Part shown: positions 44,028 through 53,773 of the stretch, one piece after another | How the letters are laid out: each line of letters opens with the position of its first letter | Numbering within the stretch: position 1 is the stretch's first letter | Assembly (NCBI RefSeq): GCF_000970675.1 | Contig: NZ_LAJA01000012.1 | Location: 19,554 to 83,553, forward strand | DNA from: Domibacillus tundrae | GTDB lineage: Bacteria > Bacillota > Bacilli > Bacillales > Domibacillaceae | Direction of reading: 5' to 3' | DNA: 64,000 bases | Notes under the pieces: generated by a model | What the model was told of the DNA's origin: nothing | The model's input: only the letters and a program-made list of their open reading frames with translations | Database searches by the model: none | Program-made: the position numbers and the translations under genes

Positions 44028-45077
44028 TTGAAAGTACCAACGAAACCATGGACATTGTTGTATAAAATACAACAGGAGGTACTTCCGGACACTCGTCATT
44101 ATTTAAACGAGTGGAAGGTGAAGGCAGACAAAATCCCGGATGACGAATTACGAAAACAAGCTCTTTCCAGCATTAAAGAAAAGACTTTCCACTGTGAAGG
44201 CGGGGCTGTTTATGGACTGCTTGCTGGACAAGAGCGCAAAAACATTATTCGATTTATTGTGGCCTATCAAACGATCAGTGATTACTTGGATAATCTTTGT
44301 GATAGGAGTACCTCTTTGGAAGAAAGGGATTTCCGGATGCTTCATCAGTCTATGCAGCACGCCTTAACCCCTGGAGAAGAACCGGTAAATTATTATCGAT
44401 ATCGGCAAAATCAAGATGATGGCGGGTATTTGGCTTCTCTTGTGTTAACCTGTCAAAATATTTTAAAAGACCTTCCTGGATTTCGAAGTGCTCAAGATTC
44501 AATGCATCAATTAGCAAGGTATTATTGTGACTTACAGGTTTTCAAACACGTCGAAAAAAATAAACGTGTTGAATTATTAGAAAATTGGTTTGCGCGGCAC
44601 AAGCAGGAAGTATCTGCAATGACTTGGTATGAGTTTTCAGCCTGTGCAGGTTCTACATTAGGCATTTTTTGTTTGGCTGCCTACACCTCAAATTCTTTGA
44701 AAACCGAAGAAGTGAACACAATAAAAAATGGATATTTCCCTTGGGTTCAGGGGCTCCATATTATGCTGGATTATTTCATTGATCAAGAAGAGGATCGGAA
44801 AGAGAATGATTTAAATTTTATCTTCTACTACGAAAATGAAGAAAAGATGGTACAAAGAATCAAATATTTCAAAGAAAAAGCCGAGTTAAGTATTCGCAAT
44901 TTGCCGGATTGGAAATTTCATCAACTTATTAACAAAGGTCTTATCGCCATTTATCTAGCTGATAAGAAAGTTCAAGAAGATAAGAAACTAAAACGAACCG
45001 CCAAACGATTTATCCGCTTTGGCGGTTTATCTACTCTATTTTTCTATCTAAATAAACGTGTGTATCGCCAAGCGTAA
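44028..45077 (+). CDS. ytpB: Tetraprenyl-beta-curcumene synthase-like protein (YtpB, DUF2600)
   Basis: 349 residues from TTG 44028, which sits seven bases after GGAGGG (an ATG at 44022 touches that site). All-helical class of large terpene synthases: FHCEGGAVYGLLAG and an acidic DYLDNLCDR cluster for metal-diphosphate, a second acidic area LDYFIDQEEDRKENDL. It makes cyclic C35 sesquarterpene precursors from heptaprenyl diphosphate in Bacillus. No squalene-hopene-type partner gene is nearby. Single gene. Confidence 0.9.
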   Translation: MKVPTKPWTLLYKIQQEVLPDTRHYLNEWKVKADKIPDDELRKQALSSIKEKTFHCEGGAVYGLLAGQERKNIIRFIVAYQTISDYLDNLCDRSTSLEERDFRMLHQSMQHALTPGEEPVNYYRYRQNQDDGGYLASLVLTCQNILKDLPGFRSAQDSMHQLARYYCDLQVFKHVEKNKRVELLENWFARHKQEVSAMTWYEFSACAGSTLGIFCLAAYTSNSLKTEEVNTIKNGYFPWVQGLHIMLDYFIDQEEDRKENDLNFIFYYENEEKMVQRIKYFKEKAELSIRNLPDWKFHQLINKGLIAIYLADKKVQEDKKLKRTAKRFIRFGGLSTLFFYLNKRVYRQA

Positions 45078-45142
45078 GCGGAAATAGTTTTGCTCATGAA
45101 CCGTGAACGCCCGCTGTTCAATCACGCCTTTATTCAAAATGA

Positions 45143-45173
45143 AAGGCAGCTCTACGTGGTGTAAAGCTGCCGA
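45143..45173 (-). terminator. Terminator of the SDR gene
   Basis: GGCAGCTCTAC/GTAAAGCTGCC stem (one mismatch) with a U-rich tract on the minus strand. Confidence 0.5.
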
Positions 45174-45259
45174 ATAACTCTTTTTTAATAATTTTATTTC
45201 TTCAAATGATAAGAGACTTATGCATATAAATCATGCTTGATATCGCTTAATTTCCATCA

Positions 45260-45976
45260 TTACACCAAGTGAGCGCCGCCATCAATGAGAACAACAGAGC
45301 CTGTTGTAAATCCATTTTTGGCCAAGTAAACATATGATTCTGCAATGTCTTCAGATGTTGCGACACGTCCTACTGGCAACTGCTGCGCGATCCCAGTAAA
45401 CAATTCCCCACGCTGTTCTGCCGGCATACCGGCGTAAAGAGGTGTGTCTACAATTCCAGGTGAAACAACATTTACTCGTGTCGGAGCCAAATCCACTGCA
45501 AGGCCACGTACCAATCCTTCAATACCTGAATTAATAGCTGCTAAGGTAGAAGCACCAACAGGAGGCCGTTTGCCGTAAACACCTGATGTTAACGTAATAG
45601 ATCCTCCAGTATTCAAAAACGGGATTGCTGCATGAACGGTAATATATTGTCCCCAGAACTTGCTGTCAAAAGCAGCTTTTGCATCTTTAACAGGCAAATC
45701 GCTGAATGAACCCATTGCGCCCTCTCCCGCCGTAATCACCAAGTGATCAAATTTCCCAACCTTGTTGAAAAATTGGGCTGCTTTCTCTTCACTGCGAAAA
45801 TCAATTTCATATGCTTCAACATCTCCATCCAGCGCACTTTTTGCCTCAGATAGTTTTGAAGCAGATCTGCTTGCGATAATAACCTGTGCTGATTCATCAA
45901 GAAAGGCCTTCGCGGCAGCTAATCCAATACCAGAAGTACCTCCAACAACAACTACACGTTTTGCACTCAATGACAT
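45260..45976 (-). CDS. SDR-fold oxidoreductase with atypical catalytic site
   Basis: 238 residues with N-terminal VVVGGTSGIGLAAAK (NADP-binding), a VITAGEG in place of the NNAG element, and C-terminal VVSPGIVDTPLY and VVLIDGGAHLV. The catalytic Tyr-x3-Lys is not where expected: after LTSGVYGKRPPV the helix reads GASTLAAINSGIEGL with no Tyr or Lys. This subfamily occurs widely but its reaction is unproven. AAGGGG precedes the ATG. Single gene. Confidence 0.85.
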   Translation of the reverse strand: MSLSAKRVVVVGGTSGIGLAAAKAFLDESAQVIIASRSASKLSEAKSALDGDVEAYEIDFRSEEKAAQFFNKVGKFDHLVITAGEGAMGSFSDLPVKDAKAAFDSKFWGQYITVHAAIPFLNTGGSITLTSGVYGKRPPVGASTLAAINSGIEGLVRGLAVDLAPTRVNVVSPGIVDTPLYAGMPAEQRGELFTGIAQQLPVGRVATSEDIAESYVYLAKNGFTTGSVVLIDGGAHLV

Positions 45977-46244
45977 AGAAATTATCCCCTTTTATGTTTT
46001 CGTTAGTTTTACCATGTTACCTGCCTGCATACTTAAAATAAAATTTCTTTTTCAAACTACATCTTACTCTTCATCTTTCTCTCATGAAAGTAAAATGCAC
46101 CTGACACATCATATCCTCATCAGTTTCAGAAAACGATAGGCCAAATTCCTCTTCGAATTCTCACAAAAGAACACGTCCAGTAATGGTACTCAACCCCATC
46201 CTCATACATATAGCGGCAATACGAGCGCTTAAATTTGGATTAGA

Positions 46245-46280
46245 AAAGGACTGTCTGAAAAAATAGACAGTCCTTTTTGT
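46245..46280. terminator. Terminator of the chemoreceptor gene
   Basis: AGGACTGTCT/AGACAGTCCT stem with T run; U tract also on the minus strand side. Confidence 0.8.
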
Positions 46281-46352
46281 GTAAAAGTAATATATGGTAA
46301 GTGTTCCTTTCAATTAATTAAAACAATTAATCCAAGAAAATTACTAGTATGT

Positions 46353-48068
46353 TTATTTTAGTTTGAAGCCAGATACTGTTTGATTCAAATCCTCAGCAAG
46401 ACTTGCAAGGGACTGGGTTGTTGCCGCCGTTTCTTCACTGGCTGCAGCTGCTTCTTCACTGGCGCCAGCAATACTTTCAATCGCACGCATTACATTCCCT
46501 GTTTGAGCAGACTGCTGCTCACTGGCTGCTGCAATGCTCTCAATAGAACGCATCACTTCACTTGACTGGGCGGACTGCTGTTCACTGGCTGCTGCAATTT
46601 CATTTATCTTTGTAACGGACTCGCGAACCATCTCAGAAATATAGTCGAATGCTTTCTCCGTCTCATTCGTTGCACTTACCCCGTCATTCACATATATAAC
46701 ACTTTGTTTCGTATTACTTTGAATTTCTTTAATAATATCCGTTATTTCTTTTGTCGCCGTACTGCTCTGTTCTGCTAATTTTCGAACTTCATCTGCTACT
46801 ACGGCAAATCCCTTTCCTTGCTCTCCTGCACGTGCCGCTTCAATCGCCGCATTTAGGGCTAATAGGTTCGTTTGATTCGCGATTCCGCTAATAACGGTGA
46901 TAATCTGACCAATTTTCTCTGCATCTTCCTCAAGAAGGCTCATTTGAGCACTTACTTGATTCATGCCATCCATAGATGTTTTAACAATTTTCCCTGCCTC
47001 ATTTGAGACTTGAAGCATTCCTTCTGAAAGATTTGATGTTTCTTCTGCGCTTTTCGAGATGGAATTAATGGCCTCGTTTAACTCATTAAATTGTTCTTTC
47101 ATTACATGGGTATCATTGGCTTGACTTTCTGTGCTATTGGCAATGTCCCGGAATAATTCTGTGATGGTCTGCGCGTCATTGGCTTGATTAGAGGCACTGC
47201 CTGCGATTTCCTCGGTCGTAGCTGAAATTTCTTGTGAGGATGCAGCCACATTTTCAGATGATACAATAATACTTCCAACTGTTTTTCTCAAACTCATGAT
47301 CATGTTGTTGACTGAAACTGCTAATAGTCCTACTTCATCTTTTGTATGAATGTCTGTTGTTTTCGTTAAATCACCTTTGGACACATTCTCCACTAATGCC
47401 ACAACATTCTTTAATGGTTTTGAAATGATACGGGCGATAGAATATCCGAATCCAATACTAAATAATACCGCCAAAACAATGACTATTATTGTTATTGTAC
47501 GAGCAGAATGTGCTAATGCGTCCGCTTCTGCATTTGATTTTTCGCCAAGCTCTATATTTAATTGGATTAATCCCTTTAAAGTAGCCTGTACGTTATCACC
47601 AGCTGCTTTAAACGTAGGCGCTAATGCAAGATAAGCTTCCGTATCATTCGCGTAAGCATACCCTTTTGCTTCGTCTAAATAGCCATAGTATTCTTCTAAT
47701 GCGGGATGTAATTGATCAAGCAGCTGTTGTTCAGATTCTACCACATATGTATTTTCAAACTTTTCAATACTGGTATCAATTTCTGCTTGAATTTCCTTCA
47801 ATCTATCCTCCAACTCTTTCTTTTCCTCAGGTGTTTTTGCTACAAACACCATATCGCGAATATTAACACGAATACGCTGATAATTCGTTTCAGTACTCCC
47901 CAAATCACTGATTGGGACAACCCGTTCATCATACATGAAAGTAAGCTGTTCATTCACTTTCCCTAAGTTTGTTAAACCAAAGATACCCACTAACCCGACG
48001 ATAATCGCCATAATTGCAAACGCTGATACTAATTTCACCGACGTTTTTAAATTGTAAAACCAATTCAA
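46353..48068 (-). CDS. Methyl-accepting chemotaxis protein (4HB-HAMP-MCP)
   Basis: 571 residues from TTG 48068, chosen for GAGGTG seven bases upstream. Membrane helix about 10-30, four-helix-bundle sensor about 32-180 outside the cell, second helix about 187-207, HAMP about 208-260, then a long antiparallel coiled coil with hairpin tip [20 protein letters not shown] and [14 protein letters not shown]. Near the C terminus a 21-residue unit [11 protein letters not shown]... occurs twice and a third degenerate time. Ligand unknown. Divergent from the arsR module. Confidence 0.92.
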   Translation of the reverse strand: MNWFYNLKTSVKLVSAFAIMAIIVGLVGIFGLTNLGKVNEQLTFMYDERVVPISDLGSTETNYQRIRVNIRDMVFVAKTPEEKKELEDRLKEIQAEIDTSIEKFENTYVVESEQQLLDQLHPALEEYYGYLDEAKGYAYANDTEAYLALAPTFKAAGDNVQATLKGLIQLNIELGEKSNAEADALAHSARTITIIVIVLAVLFSIGFGYSIARIISKPLKNVVALVENVSKGDLTKTTDIHTKDEVGLLAVSVNNMIMSLRKTVGSIIVSSENVAASSQEISATTEEIAGSASNQANDAQTITELFRDIANSTESQANDTHVMKEQFNELNEAINSISKSAEETSNLSEGMLQVSNEAGKIVKTSMDGMNQVSAQMSLLEEDAEKIGQIITVISGIANQTNLLALNAAIEAARAGEQGKGFAVVADEVRKLAEQSSTATKEITDIIKEIQSNTKQSVIYVNDGVSATNETEKAFDYISEMVRESVTKINEIAAASEQQSAQSSEVMRSIESIAAASEQQSAQTGNVMRAIESIAGASEEAAAASEETAATTQSLASLAEDLNQTVSGFKLK

Positions 48069-48169
48069 AATTGTGCACCTCATTCTTTTTTTGTTATCAT
48101 ATTTATTTATCGACAAATTTCGCATCATTGTTAGCATTTATTTGGCTGGACATAAAAAGTTCATACTAT

Positions 48170-48222
48170 TTGACATTTTGATAAAACAGGCATAATATCG
48201 GTATATCGTTATTTGCCGATAT
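48170..48222 (+). promoter_or_regulatory. arsR promoter with overlapping palindromic operator
   Basis: TTGACA (48170-48175), 17-bp spacer, TAATAT (48193-48198). The inverted repeat ATATCGG (48195-48201)/CCGATAT (48216-48222) overlaps the -10 and start site, the usual place for an ArsR-family repressor operator. Autoregulation of the downstream module is inferred. Confidence 0.65.
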
Positions 48223-48289
48223 GTAAATATTATCATATGGTTAGTTTAAAATCTCTGGACATACTGAAGAAAGAAGGGTGCTGACAATT

Positions 48290-48631
48290 TTGAAACAGGA
48301 ATTACATGCGATGAATGACGAAAAAGCAGTTGAAATCTTTAAAGCACTTTCTAATCAGACAAGATTAAATATCCTCCAAATGCTTAAAAATGCGGAAACA
48401 AACTTTTCAGCGCAGGCACATGTGATTAAAGAGGCAGATTTTGAAGGCGGCGTTTGTGTGAGCGATATTCATAAAAAAACAGGCACCTCCCAGTCCACAA
48501 CTTCCCAATACTTATCCATCCTTCTGCAGAGCGGGTTACTGGAAACGAAAAGAATCGGGCAATGGACGTATTATCGAAGAAATGAAGAAATGATTAAACA
48601 ATTCAGCCAATACATCGGTTTAAATCTATAA
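48290..48631 (+). CDS. ArsR/SmtB-family transcriptional regulator
   Basis: 113 residues from TTG 48290 (GGGTG nine bases upstream; a GTG at 48278 lies in that site). Winged helix: IFKALSNQTRLNILQMLKNA, CVSDIHKKTGTSQSTTSQYL (recognition helix), SGLLETKRIGQWTYYRRNEE. The classical CxCxxC arsenic site is missing; one Cys sits in the position before the recognition helices (GGVCVSDI), so thiol or electrophile sensing is possible. An insertion around SAQAHVIKEADFEGG lengthens the usual loop. First gene of a run with three flavin monooxygenases and an OYE. Confidence 0.88.
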   Translation: MKQELHAMNDEKAVEIFKALSNQTRLNILQMLKNAETNFSAQAHVIKEADFEGGVCVSDIHKKTGTSQSTTSQYLSILLQSGLLETKRIGQWTYYRRNEEMIKQFSQYIGLNL

Positions 48632-48653
48632 CACACGGCGAAGGAGGAACCAA

Positions 48654-49625
48654 ATGAGCTTATTAGAACATGGTGCCTATCAAAGAATGTACCAAAAGAA
48701 CAAAATGACACTTGGCTTTGTCCTGCCGACTGCAAAAATGAGCAAGATGCCTATTATGGAAAATCAATTGAATCTGGCCCGTAAAATTGAAGACTTTGGA
48801 TTTTCAGCACTTTGGCTGCGGGATGTGACGATGCAGAACCTTATGATTGATGATAATGGCCAAATGTATGATATCTGGATTTATTTAACGTATCTGGCTG
48901 CACAAACAAAACAAATCGCATTAGGTACAGCAAGCGTCGTCCTTCCCCTTCGCCATCCTGTACGAGTCGCAAAGGAAGCCGTCTCCATTGATCGATTGTT
49001 TCCTGAACGTCTCATCATGGGGGTCGCTTCTGGCGACCGGGAAAAAGATTTCTTCGCTCTTGGTGTATCAAAAGAAAAAAGCGGCGTTATATTTAATGAG
49101 AATTACACTACTCTTGATCGATTACTCCATGAAGAAAGCCCGACCATCCATTCGGGGTCAGGCGTCATTGACGGCAGAGAGATGAGAATGTTTCCGAAGC
49201 CTTACTCTTCTATTCCGGTCATGCCGACAGGCTTCAGCAGCCAGTCGATTGAGTGGATTGCTGAACATGGGGATGGATGGATTCAATATCCTAGAGACAT
49301 TAAGCAGCAAGCAAGGCTGATTCAGGATTATCGTGGATTGACAAATGTAAAAGCACCAGGAAAATTTAAGCCTTTTACGCAGACTTTATTTATCGACTTA
49401 TCGGAAAATCCCGATAAACAACCGGTGAAAATCCCACTGGGTTTCCATCTTGGACGCAACTATTTAATCGAACTGCTTCAGGACTTTCAGACAATAGGTG
49501 TTAATCATCTGGCATTCGTCTTGTACTTTGCCCAGCGTCCGGCTGAGGATATTATTCAGGAGCTTGGTGAGGACGTTTTACCTTACTTCCCCACACATAA
49601 ACATGCGGCAAAAGAGCAAAAGTAA
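48654..49625 (+). CDS. LLM-class (luciferase-like) flavin oxidoreductase, type 1
   Basis: 323 residues, TIM-barrel luciferase-like fold: GFVLPTAKMSKMP, LARKIEDFGFSALWLRDV, IALGTASVVLPLRHPVRVAK and GVASGDREKDFFALG. It differs clearly from the next two LLM proteins. Twenty-two bp after the regulator gene with AAGGAGG, so the same transcript. FMN-dependent monooxygenase or reductase; substrate unknown. Confidence 0.88.
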   Translation: MSLLEHGAYQRMYQKNKMTLGFVLPTAKMSKMPIMENQLNLARKIEDFGFSALWLRDVTMQNLMIDDNGQMYDIWIYLTYLAAQTKQIALGTASVVLPLRHPVRVAKEAVSIDRLFPERLIMGVASGDREKDFFALGVSKEKSGVIFNENYTTLDRLLHEESPTIHSGSGVIDGREMRMFPKPYSSIPVMPTGFSSQSIEWIAEHGDGWIQYPRDIKQQARLIQDYRGLTNVKAPGKFKPFTQTLFIDLSENPDKQPVKIPLGFHLGRNYLIELLQDFQTIGVNHLAFVLYFAQRPAEDIIQELGEDVLPYFPTHKHAAKEQK

Positions 49626-49681
49626 GGAGAAAGATGAAGTGTTGAAAATTATATATGTTTTAGGAAAGGATATCTTTATTT

Positions 49682-50695
49682 ATGGCTGATTTAGTAAAAA
49701 CACCGCTTTCTGTACTTGATCCATCTCCCATTATAGCAGGAGGTTCTGCTGAGCTGTCCCTTCATAATACCCTTGATTTAGCTAAGAAAGCAGAAAAATG
49801 GGGGTACAAGCGGTTTTGGTTGGCTGAGCATCACAATTGGGTGGGAATGGCCAGTTCTGCTTCGCCGGTTGTCATTGGAAGAGTAGCATCTGTAACCGAA
49901 AAAATGCGTATTGGTTCCGGTGCAATGCTGCTTTCTCACTACTCTCCATTGTCGGTGGCCGAACAATTCGGGACGCTAGAAGCCTTTTTTCCCGGACGGA
50001 TTGATCTTGGCTTAGGCCGCGCGCCAGGCACCGATGCCTACACAGCCCAAGTATTGCGTCCACGTGCTGCCAGAGAACCGGAATTTGCAGAGCGTCTTCA
50101 AGAACTGACCGCTTACTTATACGGTTCAGGAACATCATTGGCTAATGGATCACACACATTCCATGCGATTCCTGGCGAGAATAGCGAAGTGCCGATTTGG
50201 CTGTTGGGCTCAGGGCTTTACAGCGCCCAACTGGCTGGGAAACTTGGGCTGCCGTTTTCTTTTGCCGGCCATTTTGCTCCAGGCAATATGATGGAAGCAC
50301 TGGCCGTTTACCGGAAGCATTTCCGCCCGTCCGAAGTGCTTGATAAACCATATGTACTTTTATCTGTTCAAGTAGTTGCAGCAGATGAGGAGAAAGAAGC
50401 GCAGAGGCTTGCCACCTCCATGTATCAAAAATTTTTATTGTTAACCCGTGGGCAGCCTGCACCATTGCAGCCTCCTGTGGACAGCATGGAGACAATTTGG
50501 AGTGAGCGTGAGCGCGAAGCAGTAGAAGAACAGCTTTTCACGTCCCTCATTGGCGATCCATCTGGTATTAAACAACAATTATCAGAGTTGATTGAAAAAA
50601 CGGAAGCAGACGAAATAATGGCCCACACCGAAATTTTTGATCACCAGGCCCGGCTGCGCTCTTATGAAATTTTGGCTAAAGCTGCAAACTACTAA
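49682..50695 (+). CDS. LLM-class flavin-dependent oxidoreductase, type 2a
   Basis: 337 residues: [60 protein letters not shown] and [18 protein letters not shown]. The MsnO-like group (B. subtilis YwcH, YddN, YvbT relatives) is the best fit. It is a paralogue of the following gene, sharing order and most motifs. Ribosome site TAGGAAAGG. Reduced flavin must come from elsewhere, perhaps the OYE. Confidence 0.9.
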   Translation: MADLVKTPLSVLDPSPIIAGGSAELSLHNTLDLAKKAEKWGYKRFWLAEHHNWVGMASSASPVVIGRVASVTEKMRIGSGAMLLSHYSPLSVAEQFGTLEAFFPGRIDLGLGRAPGTDAYTAQVLRPRAAREPEFAERLQELTAYLYGSGTSLANGSHTFHAIPGENSEVPIWLLGSGLYSAQLAGKLGLPFSFAGHFAPGNMMEALAVYRKHFRPSEVLDKPYVLLSVQVVAADEEKEAQRLATSMYQKFLLLTRGQPAPLQPPVDSMETIWSEREREAVEEQLFTSLIGDPSGIKQQLSELIEKTEADEIMAHTEIFDHQARLRSYEILAKAANY

Positions 50696-50792
50696 AAGGT
50701 TGAACGTAGCGGCAAAGAAGTTGTTTAAGAAAAATAAAAGAGACAAAAAAATTTCCTTTAGCTTGTATTATAAATAGAAAGAAGTTGAAACT

Positions 50793-51815
50793 ATGTCTGG
50801 CTCTAAAAACACAAAACAACTACGCGATATTAAATATTCAGTATTGGATCTTTCGCCGATTGTAGTCGGTGGTACTCCCGCCATTTCGTTTCAAAACACG
50901 CTGGATCTTGCCCAGCATGCTGAAAAATGGGGCTTTAACCGGTACTGGCTCGCTGAACATCACAATATGCCCTTCATTGCCAGTTCGGCCACTTCTATCG
51001 TAATCGGTCATGTGGCAGCCGCCACATCAAAAATCAGGGTTGGTTCTGGCGGGATTATGCTGCCAAATCATGCTCCCCTCGTCATCGCCGAGCAGTTTGG
51101 GACACTCGAATCACTGTTTCCAGGACGTATCGATCTCGGCCTTGGCCGTGCGCCGGGCACTGACCAGCGTACCGCACAGGCTTTGCGGCGTAACCTTGGA
51201 AGTAATGGTGAGGATTTTCCGGAACAATTGATGGAACTTCTCGCCTATTTTGACCCGTCTTTGGCGGCAGGAAAAATGCATGTACGAGCTATTCCTGGAG
51301 AAGGTCTGAATATTCCAGTCTGGCTGCTCGGTTCAAGCGGATTCAGCGCACAGCTGGCTGGCCAGCTCGGTCTGCCATTCGCCTTTGCCAGCCACTTCTC
51401 TCCTAACAACACACTGGGAGCTCTGGATTTATACCGTCGTTCTTTCCAGCCTTCGAATATTCTTGACAAACCGTATGCAATGGTTGGGGTTAACGTCATT
51501 GCCGCAGATACGGATGCGGAAGCAAAACTATTGGCCACTACCCTGCAGCAGCAATTTTTAAACTTGAGCCAAGGGAATGAAGTGCCGTTGCAGCCACCTG
51601 TAGAAAATTTGGAAGATCATTGGAGCAAATATCAAATCGACGCTTTGCAGCATCAGCTGGGCTCTTCCATCGTTGGCAGCCCCGAAACCGTGAAAGAAAA
51701 AATGCAGGCGTTTTTAGATGATACCCAGGCGGACGAAATGATGGTCATCGGTCAAATTTTTGATCATCAGGCGCGTCTTCGTTCTTATGAAATTGTGGCC
51801 GATATTACAAAATAA
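50793..51815 (+). CDS. LLM-class flavin-dependent oxidoreductase, type 2b
   Basis: 340 residues, clearly a tandem-duplication paralogue of the upstream gene: [59 protein letters not shown] and the shared end [15 protein letters not shown]. Ninety-seven bp separate them with no terminator seen. Divergence is high enough that the duplication is old or they were acquired separately. Confidence 0.9.
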   Translation: MSGSKNTKQLRDIKYSVLDLSPIVVGGTPAISFQNTLDLAQHAEKWGFNRYWLAEHHNMPFIASSATSIVIGHVAAATSKIRVGSGGIMLPNHAPLVIAEQFGTLESLFPGRIDLGLGRAPGTDQRTAQALRRNLGSNGEDFPEQLMELLAYFDPSLAAGKMHVRAIPGEGLNIPVWLLGSSGFSAQLAGQLGLPFAFASHFSPNNTLGALDLYRRSFQPSNILDKPYAMVGVNVIAADTDAEAKLLATTLQQQFLNLSQGNEVPLQPPVENLEDHWSKYQIDALQHQLGSSIVGSPETVKEKMQAFLDDTQADEMMVIGQIFDHQARLRSYEIVADITK

Positions 51816-51854
51816 AAAACACCAACTTGCAACAACTGGATTATTCATTAATTA

Positions 51855-51902
51855 AGTACGCTGCACACGTTGTTTATATGTGGAAAACGTGTGCAGCGTA
51901 CT
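51855..51902 (+). repeat. Perfect 17-bp inverted repeat before the OYE gene
   Basis: AGTACGCTGCACACGTT (51855-51871) is mirrored exactly at 51886-51902 with a 14-nt loop, 22 nt before the OYE start and next to its ribosome site. No T run follows, so it is not a standard terminator. It could be an mRNA stabiliser, a processing site or a DNA operator. Confidence 0.85.
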
Positions 51903-51923
51903 ATACCAAAAGGAGATTTAACA

Positions 51924-53045
51924 ATGAATTCTAAATATGAACCAGCTTTTAAACCTTTTACATTCCCTTCTGGAGTCGAAATTAAAAATCGTATAGTGAT
52001 GGCACCGATGACGAACACTGCTGCCTACGATAACGGAGAAGTGTCAGATGAAGAGCTCGCTTATTATCGCGCGCGTTCTGGCGGCGTTGGTACTGTTATC
52101 ACTGCCTGCACGTATGTAAAAAGAAACGGCCAAGGATTCCCGGGTGAATTTGGAGCAGATTCTGACGAATTGATCCCGAGTCTAAAACGATTAGCAACAA
52201 CCATTCAAGAAGAAGGCGCTAAAGCCATTTTGCAAATTTTTCATGGCGGGAGAATGTGTCCGCCTGAACTTTTACCGGATGGCCAGCCTATTAGCCCGAG
52301 TGCAGTAGCAGCAGAACGTGATGACGCTATGGTACCTCGCGAGATGACAGCTGAAGAAATTGCGGAAATGGTGCAAGCCTTTGGAGAAACGACTCGCAGA
52401 GCAATTGAAGCGGGATTTGATGGAGTTGAAATTCACGGAGCGAATACTTACTTGCTTCAGCAGTTCTTTTCCCCGCATTCAAACCGAAGAACAGATAAAT
52501 GGGGAGGCACACTTGAAAAGCGTTTGGCTTTCCCGTTGGCAGTTGTAGAGGCAGTGAAAAAAGCCGTTGCTGACCACGCTGAAAAACCTTTTATTGTTGG
52601 TTACCGTTTGTCCCCTGAAGAAAGAGAAAATCCTGGTATCACCATGGAAGATACATTGGTATTAGTGGATAAGTTAGCTGACCAACAATTGGATTATCTT
52701 CACATTTCCGTTGGCGCGTTTTGGAACGGATCCATCCGTGATACAAATGACAAAACATCTCGTGTCGTAATGATTCAAGAGCGTGTAGGAGACCGTGTTC
52801 CAGTAATCGGTGTCGGCATGCTGCACACACCAGAGGATGTACTCGCAGCACTGGATACGGGCGTACCATTAATTGCGTTAGGCCGCGCCTTAATTATGGA
52901 GCCTAAGTGGATACAAAAGGTAGAAAAAGGTCAGGAAGAAACAATTCGTACCACTTTACCGAAAGAAGATCAAAAAGAATTGGTCCTTTCGGATGAAATG
53001 ATGGAGTACTATCAAAGTATCCCGGGCTGGATTCCGGTCGTGTAA
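51924..53045 (+). CDS. Old Yellow Enzyme family NADH:flavin oxidoreductase
   Basis: 373 residues from ATG 51924 (AAAAGGAGA). FMN-binding barrel: NRIVMAPMTNTAAYDNGEVS, ACTYVKRNGQGFPGEFG, AILQIFHGGRMC, FDGVEIHGANTYLLQQFFSP and GVGMLHTPEDVLAALD. The HGAN (His-Gly-x-Asn) pair binds the carbonyl of enone substrates. Similar to YqiG-type OYEs, reducing activated alkenes and nitro compounds. Last gene of the module, with strong terminator. Confidence 0.92.
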   Translation: MNSKYEPAFKPFTFPSGVEIKNRIVMAPMTNTAAYDNGEVSDEELAYYRARSGGVGTVITACTYVKRNGQGFPGEFGADSDELIPSLKRLATTIQEEGAKAILQIFHGGRMCPPELLPDGQPISPSAVAAERDDAMVPREMTAEEIAEMVQAFGETTRRAIEAGFDGVEIHGANTYLLQQFFSPHSNRRTDKWGGTLEKRLAFPLAVVEAVKKAVADHAEKPFIVGYRLSPEERENPGITMEDTLVLVDKLADQQLDYLHISVGAFWNGSIRDTNDKTSRVVMIQERVGDRVPVIGVGMLHTPEDVLAALDTGVPLIALGRALIMEPKWIQKVEKGQEETIRTTLPKEDQKELVLSDEMMEYYQSIPGWIPVV

Positions 53046-53047
53046 TT

Positions 53048-53096
53048 GAAAAACCCGAAATTTTGGCCTTTTGAGCCAAAATTTTGGGTTTTTTCT
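53048..53096 (+). terminator. Terminator of the arsR-LLM-OYE module
   Basis: AAAACCCGAAATTTTGGC/GCCAAAATTTTGGGTTTT long stem with T run, after the OYE stop. Confidence 0.88.
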
Positions 53097-53155
53097 TTGT
53101 TAATTTACCATTACCTGACTACAATAAACGGAGTAAATATGCCGCTGTCATGCCC

Positions 53156-53749
53156 CTATCCCTCCTGCTTTTCCTTGTCTTTAGACGTATTCAAATGCTT
53201 CCTTAAACCAGCCTGTAACGCAATAACGATTCCTCCAAGCGTATCTGCTATTAAATCCAGCATGGTATCTTTATTCCCGCCGCCTTGCAAAGTCATTCCG
53301 AAAAATTGATCCATGCTAAATTCATAAATCTCCCACACAACGCCGCCTAATACGGCAAAAGAAAGAGTAAATAGAAAGACAAACCAAGATGAGATCTCTT
53401 TGCCCGCTCTTCTATGAACAAAGCGCTCATACAAAGCAATACCTGCAAATGCAAGAAGGACTCCGCTCATGACGTGCAAAAAGAAATCCCACCAGCCAAG
53501 CCCGTACCATCCTAAAATCGATCCAAAATATTGTGAACCCAAGAGAAACAAAAAATAAAAAACGATAAGGGGCAAATTAAATTGGAGCCTGATAAAAAGC
53601 GCCAAAAGGAGAGGAATTGCTCCACATACAACGCCGCCTGCTGCAACAAGAGCCTTTTTATGATCACCATTGGCGTAGTAAAAAAAAGCTAATACAGCCA
53701 TGAAAAGAACGTATGCAGCACTAAGGAAAATAACTATCCTGCTTTTCAT
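53156..53749 (-). CDS. DUF2238-like multi-pass membrane protein A
   Basis: 197 residues with six membrane helices and motifs WWDFFLHVMSGVLLAF, VVWEIYEFSMDQFFG and GNKDTMLDLIADTLGG, the pattern of the DUF2238/YjdF group. Conserved Asp, His, Glu and Asp in helix ends could bind a metal, but function is unknown. Twenty-four bp after the paralogue upstream; one operon. Confidence 0.8.
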   Translation of the reverse strand: MKSRIVIFLSAAYVLFMAVLAFFYYANGDHKKALVAAGGVVCGAIPLLLALFIRLQFNLPLIVFYFLFLLGSQYFGSILGWYGLGWWDFFLHVMSGVLLAFAGIALYERFVHRRAGKEISSWFVFLFTLSFAVLGGVVWEIYEFSMDQFFGMTLQGGGNKDTMLDLIADTLGGIVIALQAGLRKHLNTSKDKEKQEG

Positions 53750-53773
53750 CTGTTCGCCTTCCCCTCTTATTTC

